Shown here piece after piece: positions 18,233 to 28,000 of a stretch of DNA of 64,000 nucleotides (its first letter is position 1; every line of letters begins with the position of its first letter). Where the stretch lies: NCBI GenBank assembly GCA_934699415.1, contig CAKUWO010000001.1, positions 46,481 through 110,480 on the forward strand, written 5' to 3'. The notes under the pieces are model-generated. The model did not search any database, was not told the origin of the DNA, and worked only from the letters and a program-made list of their open reading frames with translations. The stretch comes from an uncultured Erysipelotrichaceae bacterium. Its GTDB lineage: Bacteria > Bacillota_I > Bacilli_A > Erysipelotrichales > Erysipelotrichaceae. A program made the translations under genes and the position numbers.

Positions 18233-18673
18233 TTATTCCTCGATTAAATGTACTTTAATTACAGCTTCAACATCTTTATAAAGCTCAATACGAATATTAG
18301 TATAACCTAAAGAACTTACAGGCTCAGTATCTTTAATCTTACGTTTATCAATCTTAATACCTTTAGCTTTTAAAGCTTCTTCGATTTTTTTAGTAGATAC
18401 TGAATTAAATACACGACCTTCTTTAGCATTTACTTTAAATATTAATTCTGTCTTTTCGATTAATTCTTTAGTTTTAATAGCTTCTGCTTTAAGTTCAGCC
18501 TGATGTTTAGCTTCTTCTGCTTTTTGGCCTTCTAAAACATCGACTGAAGCAGATGTTGCAGCAACAGCTAATCCTTGACGGATTAAAAAGTTTCTTGCAT
18601 AACCATCTGATACTTCTTTTACTTCACCTTTTTTACCTACATTTTTAACATCATTTAATAATATTACTTTCAT
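18233..18673 (-). CDS. rplI: 50S ribosomal protein L9
   Basis: A 146-residue L9. The N-terminal rRNA-binding domain reads [18 protein letters not shown] with the GYARNFL motif. A long connecting helix and a C-terminal domain follow. Length is typical. It overlaps the 3' end of gdpP by 23 bp, with GAGGAG as ribosome site, so translation is coupled to gdpP. Confidence 0.98.
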   Translation of the reverse strand: MKVILLNDVKNVGKKGEVKEVSDGYARNFLIRQGLAVAATSASVDVLEGQKAEEAKHQAELKAEAIKTKELIEKTELIFKVNAKEGRVFNSVSTKKIEEALKAKGIKIDKRKIKDTEPVSSLGYTNIRIELYKDVEAVIKVHLIEE

Positions 18674-20621
18674 CTTTTTTCTCCTCTTCTAAGTATTGGT
18701 CAATTGTTGATACAAGCTCTTTTTTAAGTTCTAAGATTGTGCCTTCTTTTCTTTGAACTCCGGCACCAGTTAAATGACCGCCACCATGCATCTTTTCCAT
18801 AATTAATTGCACATTAATCGACCCATCAGATCTAGCAGAAATAGCCATTTCACTATCGCTAATATGTGCTATCACAAAACCTGCTTTAACTTCTTTCATT
18901 TCCATAAGACGATCACAGGCTTGTGAGATTAATGAGCGGTTATAAATTTCTTCACTATCAAGCGTTATTACAACAATGCCTTTTCTTACCATTTCGGCTT
19001 TATCAACCATTTCAGCTACTTTTCTAACATTTTCAAATGGTTCTTTTTGCCACTTATCAACTAATATTGGATCTGCTCCATAAGCTTTTAAAGCGGCAGC
19101 AGCTTCAAATGTTCTCTCACCCGTTCGAACTCTAAAGCGATTGGTATCAATAATCATACCAAGATACATCATATTAGCTTCAAGGTCTTCAAGATAACCT
19201 TTCTTTAACAAATATGGTAATAATTCACATACCAATTCACTAGCTGATGATGCCCCAGCTTCAATATAAACAAATAATGGTTTAGTATCTAAATCTGCAT
19301 TACGGCGGTGATGGTCAATAATAACAATCTTTTTAGCTTCTTTCAATAATGCTTGACCATTAGAATTAGAAGCCATATGATGATCTACCATAATAACTAA
19401 GCTATCATCCCTTAAACGATTAAGAGCTTCGCTTTCGGTAATAAAATCATGTCTTTCATTTAATTCATCATTATTAATTTTAAGAATATCTGCTGTTGTT
19501 TTTTCTACTCCGCCACTTCTTGTAATGATAGCGACATCTTCGACATAGTTTGAAGCAATGGCAGATAAGCATAAAGCGGCACCAATGCAGTCAGCATCAG
19601 CTTCTAAATGTCCACAAATAATAACATTGCTTGCTTTTTTAAGTAACCTCCTTAAGGTATTGGAAACAACTCTTACTTTAACTTTCGAGCGTTTACCTTT
19701 AGCTTCACTGGATCCACCAAAGAATTGTGCTTCTTCATCACCTTTTCTAGTAACAACTTGGTCACCACCTCTTGTTTGGGCTATTTCCAATAATGAAGAA
19801 GCCATCTTATCTAATTCTTCTAAATCACCATTACCTCTAGCGAAAGCCATTGATAAAGTGATATCAATATCGCCTTTCTTAGCTTCTTTACGTACAGCTG
19901 ATAGAATTGAGAAACGCTCATCCTTTAATTCTGAATATTGTTTTTCATTTAATATTAATTGAATACGGTTGTTACGTAAGGTTTTATAAACTAAATTATG
20001 TTCTTTACAATAGTCATAAACCATTGGACGAATATTAGTATTTAAATAAGCTAAATCATCTTCTAATTCTGATACTTCTTCATAATTATCAAAGTTAATT
20101 AAACCTAACACTAAAGCTTCATCTTCGTATTTCTTCTTTAAATCATATTCATTTGTAACATCACGGAAAACCATGACATTCGCATTCTTCTTCTTAGATA
20201 CAATATATTTACTTTCATTGATAATTGCTAAAACTTCTTCTTGATCACCATCTAAGAGTGGTTGAACTTCTTTTATCCATTCATAAATCTTTTCACCAAT
20301 ATGTGATACTGAATGTTTAAGCATAAATTCTGACATCCAAGTAATATTGAAGTCTTCATCATATACTACAACGCCAACTTTAGCTTCTTCTAAAGCATTT
20401 CGCATACCAATATCAAGATTATTTTCGATATCACTTAAGATTTCAGTACTTGAATTATTGATATATAAAATACTTCCGCCGTATGCGAAAATCATTACTG
20501 CATAGATTAACCATGCTGGCCACAACATGTAAGAGGTACTGGTTTCAAGAATTAGTAAGAAAATACCGCTAATTATGATTAGTGCCATGTTTTCAATTCT
20601 TAATTTTTTATTGCGCTCCAT
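18651..20621 (-). CDS. gdpP: Cyclic-di-AMP phosphodiesterase GdpP
   Basis: I set the start at 20621 because AAAGGCGG precedes that ATG and the resulting 656 residues match the family. A longer frame overlaps yybS. Two membrane helices (about 12-50) are followed by a PAS domain (about 75-155), a degenerate GGDEF domain (about 160-290) without the GGDEF motif, and a DHH/DHHA1 phosphoesterase. The latter has HLEADAD (metal ligands), VDHH and GGGHLTGAG near the C-terminus. It hydrolyses c-di-AMP to pApA and so tunes wall and osmotic homeostasis. The gene is in the conserved order yybS-gdpP-rplI-dnaB. Confidence 0.95.
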   Translation of the reverse strand: MERNKKLRIENMALIIISGIFLLILETSTSYMLWPAWLIYAVMIFAYGGSILYINNSSTEILSDIENNLDIGMRNALEEAKVGVVVYDEDFNITWMSEFMLKHSVSHIGEKIYEWIKEVQPLLDGDQEEVLAIINESKYIVSKKKNANVMVFRDVTNEYDLKKKYEDEALVLGLINFDNYEEVSELEDDLAYLNTNIRPMVYDYCKEHNLVYKTLRNNRIQLILNEKQYSELKDERFSILSAVRKEAKKGDIDITLSMAFARGNGDLEELDKMASSLLEIAQTRGGDQVVTRKGDEEAQFFGGSSEAKGKRSKVKVRVVSNTLRRLLKKASNVIICGHLEADADCIGAALCLSAIASNYVEDVAIITRSGGVEKTTADILKINNDELNERHDFITESEALNRLRDDSLVIMVDHHMASNSNGQALLKEAKKIVIIDHHRRNADLDTKPLFVYIEAGASSASELVCELLPYLLKKGYLEDLEANMMYLGMIIDTNRFRVRTGERTFEAAAALKAYGADPILVDKWQKEPFENVRKVAEMVDKAEMVRKGIVVITLDSEEIYNRSLISQACDRLMEMKEVKAGFVIAHISDSEMAISARSDGSINVQLIMEKMHGGGHLTGAGVQRKEGTILELKKELVSTIDQYLEEEKKDESNIIK

Positions 20622-21543
20622 TATTATTTCCGCCTTTAAATAGATATCGATATAAAGGTCCACTAGAATATAAGAATCCTAAAACAACTACCATTAATAA
20701 GAATGGTGGGAATAAGAAAGATAAAATAACCGAAATAAATGAGAAGTTGCGATGATATTTCATCATGCCAAATAAGAAGATAAAGATAATACCAAAGAAA
20801 TAGAAAATGATCATCGATATAAAAGATAATACTAAAATAATTGGAATCAAGATTGAATCTTCATTTAAATATCTAATCGCAAAAGTTAAAAATACAGGCA
20901 CAATTAAAGCATAAGTAAGCCAAATAGGCATAATTAGCTTGTCAGCAGGTACTTTATTAAGTTCTAAGATGTGGAAACGTGATAATAAAATCTTTGATAC
21001 AAAGTGTACTAAAATACCTTCTAAAACACCCAATAATATTAAAGATACAATTACTGTTACTAAGATAAAAGTATGCTTAAAGCTATCAGTCATATTTAAT
21101 AATGATAATGAAGGCATTGCATTCATAAGCTCTTCACTCTCGCTTATCAATGTATCAAAAGGAATACCCATAATTGGCATTACAACTACTGTTGTCATAA
21201 CTTCACCTAAGATAAAGACAATGCTAATTAAAAGTAATAATAATCGACGATCTAAGCCTTTCTTAATACCATAAGCATAGGATAAACCTCCAAGAATAGC
21301 TACAAAGACATAAACATAGGATGATAAACCACCAAAGAGGAAAGTTAATACTAAAATGCCTATAGATATTACAAAACCATCCTTAATGGTATATTTACAA
21401 GCATATAAAATAATACATAAAGCTTGCATCAAGAAAACCATTTCATCAAAGTAAAATGCTAAGAAATAGCGATCAATAAGTAATATAGCGCCTACAATAG
21501 CTAGTAGCATTGCGCCATGAGTGATTTTTTTAGTCTGATTCAT
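20608..21543 (-). CDS. yybS: DUF2232 membrane protein, YybS family
   Basis: A 311-residue polytopic membrane protein with about eight hydrophobic helices, including FILVTVIVSLILLGVLEG. It resembles the YybS/DUF2232 family, which may relate to ECF-type S components, though no function is established. It heads the unit and overlaps gdpP by 14 bp. The start ATG has no Shine-Dalgarno sequence; TATAAT ends 7 nt upstream, so it may be leaderless. The family call rests on topology plus the conserved position before gdpP. Confidence 0.8.
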   Translation of the reverse strand: MNQTKKITHGAMLLAIVGAILLIDRYFLAFYFDEMVFLMQALCIILYACKYTIKDGFVISIGILVLTFLFGGLSSYVYVFVAILGGLSYAYGIKKGLDRRLLLLLISIVFILGEVMTTVVVMPIMGIPFDTLISESEELMNAMPSLSLLNMTDSFKHTFILVTVIVSLILLGVLEGILVHFVSKILLSRFHILELNKVPADKLIMPIWLTYALIVPVFLTFAIRYLNEDSILIPIILVLSFISMIIFYFFGIIFIFLFGMMKYHRNFSFISVILSFLFPPFLLMVVVLGFLYSSGPLYRYLFKGGNNNGAQ

Positions 21544-21550
21544 ACTTATT

Positions 21551-21556
21551 ATTATA
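21551..21556 (-). promoter_or_regulatory. -10 box of yybS, 7 nt before the start codon
   Basis: On the minus strand TATAAT is followed by seven bases and the ATG. The box lies only about 20 bp past the rpsR terminator. No convincing -35 is seen, the region being the terminator T tract. It is one of the putative leaderless promoters. Confidence 0.6.
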
Positions 21557-21574
21557 CATTTAAGAAAAATAAAT

Positions 21575-21599
21575 AAAAAGGGATGGTATTTACCATCCC
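21575..21599 (-). terminator. Terminator of the rpsF-ssb-rpsR operon
   Basis: GGGATGGTA (21580-21588) and TACCATCCC (21591-21599) form a perfect stem followed on the minus strand by TTTTT. Another small stem (AAGAC/GTCTT, about 21621-21636) lies in the 3' UTR between it and rpsR. Confidence 0.9.
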
Positions 21600-21654
21600 T
21601 ATAGGCTCCTAGTCCCCAAAAGACAATTAAGTCTTATTTCTAAAAACCTATTAA

Positions 21655-21885
21655 TTAGTCAGCGATGTATGGGAGCAATGCCATTTGACGAGCACGTTTG
21701 ATAGCAGTTGCAAGCATTCTTTGATATTTAGCGCTAGTGCCAGTTACACGACGTGGTGTAATCTTTCCATTTGGAGAGATGAAGCGTTTTAATAATTCAA
21801 TATCTTTGTAGTCGATATATTCGATTTTGTTTTTAGTGAAGTAGCAAACCTTACGGAAACCTACTCTTCTTTTACGAAATGCCAT
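21655..21885 (-). CDS. rpsR: 30S ribosomal protein S18
   Basis: A 76-residue S18 that partners S6 on the small-subunit platform. The family core [10 protein letters not shown], a FKD-like [12 protein letters not shown] segment and the [14 protein letters not shown] motif are present. The start is taken at 21885 because AAAGGA then stands 9 nt upstream; the ATG two codons earlier would be too close. Last gene of rpsF-ssb-rpsR. Confidence 0.98.
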   Translation of the reverse strand: MAFRKRRVGFRKVCYFTKNKIEYIDYKDIELLKRFISPNGKITPRRVTGTSAKYQRMLATAIKRARQMALLPYIAD

Positions 21886-21903
21886 AATCATTTGTCCTTT
21901 CTA

Positions 21904-22377
21904 TCAATAGAAGGGCAGATCATCACTTGAAATATCAAGAGATGGTGCCGATGAGAAGTCATCCATAGTATTAGAACTATAATCAGGTTCTACACTTGGA
22001 GTAAATGTTGATGATGCACTGTTATAAGAAGTAGATGTAGATGTAGATGTTGAAGATTTAGATGATAACAATTGAACATTATCTGCTACAACTTCAGTTA
22101 CATATACTGTCTTACCATCTTTATCTTTGTAATTGCGTGTTTGAATTCTTCCTTCAACACCAACTAAAGTTCCTTTCTTAGCATATTGTGCTAAGAAATC
22201 AGCTGTTTGGCGCCATGCAACACAAGAAATAAAGTCAGCGCTCTGTTGCCCTTCTTGACCTTTGCTGAAGCGACGGTCACAGGCAACAGTAAAGGTAGCA
22301 ACAGAGAGATTAGATCCAGTCTTACGAACCTCGACATCTCTTGTCAAACGTCCGACAAGAACAACTCTGTTGATCAT
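21904..22377 (-). CDS. ssb: Single-stranded DNA-binding protein
   Basis: A 157-residue SSB. The OB-fold fills about 1-105 (MINRVVLVGRLTRD at the N-terminus, the RNYKDKDGK loop). A flexible Ser/Thr-rich linker then leads to the acidic tip DDLPFY, which recruits replication and repair partners. The extra Tyr after DDLPF is a small deviation. The linker includes a run of Ser-Thr codons that looks like a short DNA repeat (about 22029-22060). It is located between rpsF and rpsR, as usual in Bacilli. Confidence 0.97.
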   Translation of the reverse strand: MINRVVLVGRLTRDVEVRKTGSNLSVATFTVACDRRFSKGQEGQQSADFISCVAWRQTADFLAQYAKKGTLVGVEGRIQTRNYKDKDGKTVYVTEVVADNVQLLSSKSSTSTSTSTSYNSASSTFTPSVEPDYSSNTMDDFSSAPSLDISSDDLPFY

Positions 22378-22379
22378 AA

Positions 22380-22679
22380 TTACTTACCTTTCTTTTCGTT
22401 TAAATTGATTGTCATTGAACGAACAATACCGCTATTGATACCCATTAAACGGTTGAATTCATTCAAGCCATCGTTTTCAGAAGAGAAAGTAACTACAACA
22501 TAGTAACCTTTTGTCATGCCATCGATTTCATAAGCGAAATCACGCATACCCCATTCATCAACGTTGTCGATCGTACCGTTATGAGCGGTGATAATTCCGT
22601 GCAATTCTTCAATTAATGAAGCACGTGCAGCGTCATCAAGATCGGACTTGATAATGTACATTGTTTCGTACTGATTCAT
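22380..22679 (-). CDS. rpsF: 30S ribosomal protein S6
   Basis: A 99-residue S6 with the family features NQYETMYIIKSDL at the N-terminus and the WGMRDFAYEIDG segment. First gene of rpsF-ssb-rpsR, with a strong AAAGGAGG ribosome site and a mapped-looking promoter (22751-22779). The leader of about 65 nt can fold into two hairpins, so autoregulation by S6:S18, known in other bacteria, is possible. Confidence 0.98.
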   Translation of the reverse strand: MNQYETMYIIKSDLDDAARASLIEELHGIITAHNGTIDNVDEWGMRDFAYEIDGMTKGYYVVVTFSSENDGLNEFNRLMGINSGIVRSMTINLNEKKGK

Positions 22680-22694
22680 GTTTTACCTCCTTTT

Positions 22695-22745
22695 GGCCTA
22701 ATGGTCTTTCCCATAAGAAAGACAAGGAATAGTTTTCTATTCGCC
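22695..22745 (-). promoter_or_regulatory. Structured leader of rpsF (possible S6:S18 control)
   Basis: On the minus strand two hairpins lie between promoter and ribosome site: AAGG-cg-AATAG/CTATT-CCTT and GTCTTTC/GGAAAGAC. Ribosomal protein leaders binding S6:S18 occur upstream of rpsF in several phyla. I cannot match the published consensus by eye, so this is a candidate only. Confidence 0.35.
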
Positions 22746-22750
22746 TTGAT

Positions 22751-22779
22751 ATTGTATCAAAAGCAATTTCCTTTTACAA
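22751..22779 (-). promoter_or_regulatory. Promoter of rpsF
   Basis: On the minus strand TTGTAA (22774-22779), a 17-nt spacer and TGA-TACAAT (-10 at 22751-22756, with an extended TG). It is divergent from the amidohydrolase promoter. Confidence 0.75.
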
Positions 22780-22811
22780 CGCTATTTTTATCTTTATAAC
22801 ACAAAAGTGAT

Positions 22812-22817
22812 TATAAT
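22812..22817 (+). promoter_or_regulatory. -10 box of the amidohydrolase gene
   Basis: A perfect TATAAT lies 20 nt before the ATG, with AAAAGGAG between. The -35 at 17 nt is poor. Confidence 0.55.
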
Positions 22818-22837
22818 TATCTAAAAGGAGAATAATT

Positions 22838-24118
22838 ATGAAAACAGCTTTTATTAATGCTTCCTTGCTACATGGTGATAAAGAGTTTGAGGTCACTAAA
22901 AATCAAATAATAATTATTGAAGATGAAACTATTATTAAGATAGGTGAAGACCTTGATGTAAGTGATTGTAAGATTATTGATTTAAAAGGTAAATATTTAA
23001 TGCCTGGTCTTATCAATATGCATGTTCATCTTGCTGGATCTGGTAAACCATCTAAAAAGAAAAAAGATAATGCAAAATTAGTAAAAACAGTTATGTCTAA
23101 TCCTTTAACACGAATGGTTGTTAAAAACATGTGTGCCAATTTTGCTAAAGAAGAATTATTAAGTGGTGTTACAACAATTAGAACTGTTGGTGGTATTAAG
23201 AATTTTGATTCTTTGATTCGTGATGAAATAAATGCTGGAAAAAGAATTGGCCCACGTATTTATACCAGTGATGAAGCAATATCGGTAAAGGGTGGCCATA
23301 TGGCTGGTTCGGTAGCAATTGAGGTTGACACAGCATCAGAAGCTATTGCTTATGTTGCTAAAGCTAAAGAAAGAAATAGTGACCTCATTAAATTGATGAT
23401 TACTGGCGGTGTTTTAGATGCTGAAGTTAAAGGTGAACCTGGAGCCATGAAAATGGATCCTAAGATTGTTAAGGCAGCCTGTGATAAAGCTCATGAATTA
23501 AATCTTAAAGTTGCTGCCCATACTGAATCTAGCGAAGGAGTAAAAGTAGCTTTAAGAAATGGTGTTGATTCAATCGAACATGGTGCTAAACCAGATGAAG
23601 AGATGATTGCTTTATTTAAAGAAACTGGTAGTTACTTAGTCACCACTTTATCTCCTGCTGTTCCTTTTAATTTCTTCTCTAAAGAAGTAAATAACGCTAG
23701 TGAAGTTGACTTGTATAATGGCCGTTTAGTATTTGAAGGCATTAGAGATTGTGCTATTGCTGCCCTTGAAAATGGTATTCCTGTAGGTTTAGGCAATGAT
23801 ACTGCATGTCCATTTGTTACACACTATAATTTCTGGCGTGAATTATATTTCTTTGCGAAATATTGTGATGTATCAAATGGTTTTGCACTAGCTACAGCTA
23901 CAAAAAGAAATGCTGAATTATTAGGCATCGATAAACAAGTTGGTACGATTGAAGAAGGAAAAATTGCCGATATTTTGATTGTTGAAGATAATCCTCTTGA
24001 AGATTTAAGAGCTTTAAATAAAGTAAATTATGTTGTAAGTAGAGGACATATTATTCATAATCCAGAAGTTAAACATATTAAAGAAGTAGATAAACAATTA
24101 GATACTTTATTTAATTAA
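22838..24118 (+). CDS. Amidohydrolase family protein (imidazolonepropionase-like)
   Basis: A 426-residue metal-dependent hydrolase with the TIM-barrel metal ligands of the amidohydrolase superfamily: HxH in NMHVHLAG, Lys in LIKLMITGG, His in AAHTES, His in SIEHGA and Asp in LGNDTACP. The N- and C-terminal beta-sandwich strands (LKGKYLMPGLI; GTIEEGKIADILI) are in place. The relatives I recognise are prolidase-like or imidazolonepropionase-like hydrolases of unknown substrate. It is a single-gene unit with its own promoter, ribosome site and a shared terminator. The superfamily is certain; the substrate is not. Confidence 0.85.
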   Translation: MKTAFINASLLHGDKEFEVTKNQIIIIEDETIIKIGEDLDVSDCKIIDLKGKYLMPGLINMHVHLAGSGKPSKKKKDNAKLVKTVMSNPLTRMVVKNMCANFAKEELLSGVTTIRTVGGIKNFDSLIRDEINAGKRIGPRIYTSDEAISVKGGHMAGSVAIEVDTASEAIAYVAKAKERNSDLIKLMITGGVLDAEVKGEPGAMKMDPKIVKAACDKAHELNLKVAAHTESSEGVKVALRNGVDSIEHGAKPDEEMIALFKETGSYLVTTLSPAVPFNFFSKEVNNASEVDLYNGRLVFEGIRDCAIAALENGIPVGLGNDTACPFVTHYNFWRELYFFAKYCDVSNGFALATATKRNAELLGIDKQVGTIEEGKIADILIVEDNPLEDLRALNKVNYVVSRGHIIHNPEVKHIKEVDKQLDTLFN

Positions 24119-24119
24119 G

Positions 24120-24158
24120 AAAAGAGCGAGTAATCGTTAAAGATTATCTCGCTCTTTT
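24120..24158. terminator. Bidirectional terminator between the amidohydrolase gene and the divIC group
   Basis: AAAAGAGCGAG...TAATC pairs with GATTA...CTCGCTCTTTT around a 6-nt loop. A and T runs on both sides let it work for both converging units. The stop codon of the minus-strand 106-residue protein (24137-24139) lies in the loop. Confidence 0.9.
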
Positions 24159-24457
24159 AAATAATTATTTGTAATATCAAAGAAGTCTTTGATATCTAAT
24201 TGACACCAATCGATATCATCTTCTCCACTCTCATCGTAAATAAGAATGAAGTTCTCAAATGTCGAAATAGCTAAATTAAGGATTTTAATAATCTTTTCTT
24301 CATTATTTGAAAGACGATTAATAACATCTTCTTTATTAATCATTTCATTTTCTAAGAAATCTTGAAATAAATGATAATCAGAATCTTTAAAATCAATTAA
24401 TAAGTGATTAGTATTATCCTTTTTAGAATAATATTTGCGGAAAGAGTAAGAAATCAT
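24137..24457 (-). CDS. Small acidic protein of unknown function
   Basis: A 106-residue soluble, acidic protein with no signal or membrane segment. I recognise no family. Visible features are an N-terminal basic patch (SFRKYYSKK), then strand/helix-like segments and an EDDIDW cluster. It starts 4 bp inside the divIC gene and ends within the terminator loop, so it is the last gene of the pth-mfd-rqcP-divIC unit. Translational coupling and lack of internal stops support that it is expressed. Confidence 0.6.
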   Translation of the reverse strand: MISYSFRKYYSKKDNTNHLLIDFKDSDYHLFQDFLENEMINKEDVINRLSNNEEKIIKILNLAISTFENFILIYDESGEDDIDWCQLDIKDFFDITNNYLKERDNL

Positions 24458-24777
24458 TTCTTCTCTCCATCATCTGTTTCTTTAGATTCTGGTAAATAGA
24501 AAATCTGTTCACCATCTTTAGAAAACATATATTCACCTCTAGCATATGTTTCAACATATCCAGGATCTTCAAGTTTAGCGCGTTCATTTGTTAAAGAAGC
24601 ATTTTCTTCTTTTAAAGAAGCTAATTCAGCTTCGGCTATTTCTTTTTGTTTTTGTAAATTTAAGGTTTGGAAGATTTGTTTAGCTACTCCTGTAAATAAA
24701 TAAAGTGCTACAACAATTAAAACAATTGCCACTGCTTTAGATAATAACTTAGTTTTCATTTTCTTTTTGATTGTCAT
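24454..24777 (-). CDS. divIC: Septum formation initiator protein, DivIC/FtsB type
   Basis: I choose the start at 24777, which has AAAGGAG six bases upstream. The alternative seven codons earlier has no ribosome site. The 107-residue bitopic protein has a basic N-terminus, one membrane helix (about 13-34) and an extracytoplasmic coiled coil rich in Leu/Glu. It then has the DPGYVETYARGEY motif of the DivIC/FtsB family. It acts with FtsL and DivIB in the divisome. The order rqcP-divIC is as in B. subtilis. It overlaps the rqcP gene by 29 bp. Confidence 0.88.
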   Translation of the reverse strand: MTIKKKMKTKLLSKAVAIVLIVVALYLFTGVAKQIFQTLNLQKQKEIAEAELASLKEENASLTNERAKLEDPGYVETYARGEYMFSKDGEQIFYLPESKETDDGEKK

Positions 24778-25036
24778 CTTCTTCTCCTTTCTTTTCATCT
24801 ACTACTTCAAATAAGCTGCAAGCTTCTTCTTTTCTAATATGTTCAGCAAGTGCTAATACTCTAACACTCATTTCTCTTTCACCAAAATAAATAGTAATAA
24901 TATCACCTACTTTTACTTGGCTACTTGGTTTAGCTTGACGGCCATTAATTGCTAATCGCTCATTCAATGCTAAATTCTTACCTGTAGTGCGTCTTTTTAA
25001 GATTCTAGCCACTTTTAAATATTTATCAATGCGCAT
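24749..25036 (-). CDS. rqcP: S4-domain RNA-binding protein RqcP (YabO/Hsp15-like)
   Basis: A 95-residue protein with a single S4 domain (MRIDKYLKVARILKRRT...VKVGDIITI) and an acidic tail. RqcP works with RqcH in alanine tailing of stalled nascent chains on 50S subunits. The position between mfd and divIC matches B. subtilis yabO. It overlaps the 3' end of mfd by 11 bp. Confidence 0.9.
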   Translation of the reverse strand: MRIDKYLKVARILKRRTTGKNLALNERLAINGRQAKPSSQVKVGDIITIYFGEREMSVRVLALAEHIRKEEACSLFEVVDEKKGEEDDNQKENEN

Positions 25037-28000
25037 TTTCTTTTTCCAAATCTTTCAATTTCTCACTTAAAGAAATTAATTTATAGACATTCTCTTTACG
25101 ATTATCAGTAATAAGTGTTAATTTCTGTTGAGCGTAACTTATTTTAATGTCTTTTGATAGCTTATTGCAATAGCTGAACAATTTATAGCCATCAATCCTA
25201 TTGGAACATTCTTCTGATAAAACAATCATAAAACGATTCTGCATGGCTTTAACATCGTCAATTTCATTCTTCTCAATAAGTAGTTCAATGCGTTTCTTGT
25301 CAAATAACGCTACTACCTCTTTTGGTAAATGACCATAATGATCATTTAATTCTTTTTCGTATTTTAATAATTCTTTACGATTATGAATATTATTTAAACG
25401 ATGATATACCGTTAATTTATCATAGTCATTATATGAGAAGTCTTCTGGAATATAAGAAGAAATAGGGACATTGATAATTTGTTTCTCTTCTTTTTTTATT
25501 TCTCCATTCTTTTCATCTTCAATTGCTTTCTGAAGCATTGATAGATATAAATCTAATCCTACATTATCAATAAAACCTGATTGTTTATCACCTAATAAAT
25601 CACCAGCTCCGCGAATTGATAAGTCACGCATAGCAATCTTATATCCGGATCCTAAAGCTGTGAATTCTTTAATCGCATCAAGCCTTTTGCGACTTTTCTC
25701 TGATAATTCTTTTTTAGGTGGTACAAGCAAGTAAGCATAGGCAATGCGATCACTTCTGCCTACTCTTCCTTTAATTTGATAAAGCTGTGATAAGCCAAAA
25801 TTATGTGCATTTTCAACTAATATCGTATTGGCATTAGGAATATCGATACCTGTTTCAATAATTGTGGTACAGATTAAGACATTAGTATCTCCTTGATAGA
25901 ATTTAAACATAACATCTTCAATCTCTTCTTTATCCATCTTGCCATGAGCAACTGCAACATTAGCATAAGGGACCATTTCTTCAATCTTTTTAGCAACACT
26001 ATAAATCTTATCAACATCATTAAAAAGATAGAAAACCTGTCCTCCACGATCTAATTCGCGATTAATTACTTCTTTAATTAAACCTTGATTCTTTTCAACG
26101 ACATATGTTTGAACAGGATATCTATTTTGTGGTGGGACATCTAAAGTGCTTAAACCATAGATTCCAATTAAAGACATCTGTAAAGTTCTTGGAATTGGTG
26201 TTGCTGATAAAGACAATACATCAACACTTGTTTTAAGTTCTTTAATCTTTTCTTTATGTTCAACACCAAATCTTTGTTCCTCGTCAATAATCAATAATCC
26301 CAAATCATTAAAGGAAATATCTTTTGATAATAAACGATGAGTACCAATAATAATATCAATACTGCCATCCTTTAAACCTTTTATAATCTCTCTTTGTTCA
26401 GCTAATGTATTATAACGATTAATAACTGCAACATTTACCGGATATTCTAATAAACGATTTAAGAAAGTCTTATAGTGTTGTAGGGAGAGAATGGTTGTTG
26501 GACATAAATAAGCTACTTGTTTACCTGATAATACTGCTTTAAAAGCCGCTCTAAGTGCTACTTCAGTCTTACCAAAGCCAACATCACCGCATAATAAACG
26601 ATCCATTGGTACATCTGATTCCATATCTATTTTAACTTCTATAATCGCTCTTTCTTGGTCTTTAGTTAAATCATAAAGGAAATGATCTTCAAACTCCTTC
26701 TGCATAGGGCTGTCTTTATCAAATGCATAACCGGTTCTTTTTTCTCTTAAAGAATATAATTCAACTAAACGTTTAGCCAATTCTCCAACATCTTTTTCAA
26801 CCTTTTCACGCGTTTTAGCCCATTGTTTAGATCCTAATTTATGTAAACGTGGCGTAAAACCTTCTTTAGATACATATTTCCTAACTAAAGAGAATTGTGA
26901 TAAAGGCACTAATAATACATCATTTCCTGCATAAACAATTTTTAAATAATCTAAACGAATATGATTTACTTCTTTTTGTTCAATACCTAAATATTGCCCT
27001 ATACCATATTGTGAATGGACAACATAGTCACCTTTTTTAAGTTCATCATAAGAATTAAGTGGTGATGCTTCCTGATATTTCATCATGAAACGACCACTTG
27101 CTTTTCTTTTAGCGAATAATTCGTTTTGAGTATAAATGGTAATATCACCGCGAATTGAGAAACCTTCTCTTAGATTATTATCCCAAATATAAAGACCATC
27201 ACCAGTTATATTATTAAATAATTGATAATCAATCTCTTCTTCTTTTAATACTGTTTCACATTCCTCTTTTTCTTTACCACTTAAAGCGATGATTGTCATA
27301 CCACTAGCTTTACGTTTAATGATATGCACTAATTCTTTTAAGCTATTATATGGCAAATCAACTTCTTCAATTGCTGGAACAAGTTCTTTAAAAGGAGCAC
27401 CATAAACCTTATCTAAATCTTTAATGGCGCTATTATAATCACCAAATAATTTATCAAGACGAGGTAATTCATCTTCGCTCATCATCTCTTCAATAAAAGA
27501 TGAGCTCTCTTCTTCAAGAAAAGCTATATGTTTTTCTATTTCTTCTTCATCGCTAATATAAATAGCTGGATTATCTAAATAAGCAACTAAATTGCTTTGT
27601 TTAAAGAAAGACATATAGAAATATAATTTAGGAGTAAATAGGTTATTATCAATATAATCTAGATCCATCTCGATACTACCTGATGGATTAATAATTATCT
27701 CCCTTAATTTTTCTTTTTCTTTATCATTAAAAAAGATGTCTTTCGCAAAACATAGTTCAATTTCTTTTACTTTTTCAACTGTACTTTGACTATCGGTATC
27801 AAAGAAACGAATCGAATCTACCTCATCATCAAAGAATTCAATTCTTATTGGTCTACTATAGTTAATCGAAAAGACATCAAGAACTGATCCTCTAATCGCA
27901 AAGCTTAAAGGATGTTCAACATTTAATACTTTTTCATAACCTGAAGCTAATAGATATTTAATTAAATCTTCACGCTCAACAATATCATTAACTTTAATAT

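Noticed and set aside
22029..22060. Short tandem repeat (gatgta-like units) in ssb
   Set aside because: It encodes the Ser/Thr linker of SSB and is a low-complexity coding repeat, not a CRISPR or regulatory array.
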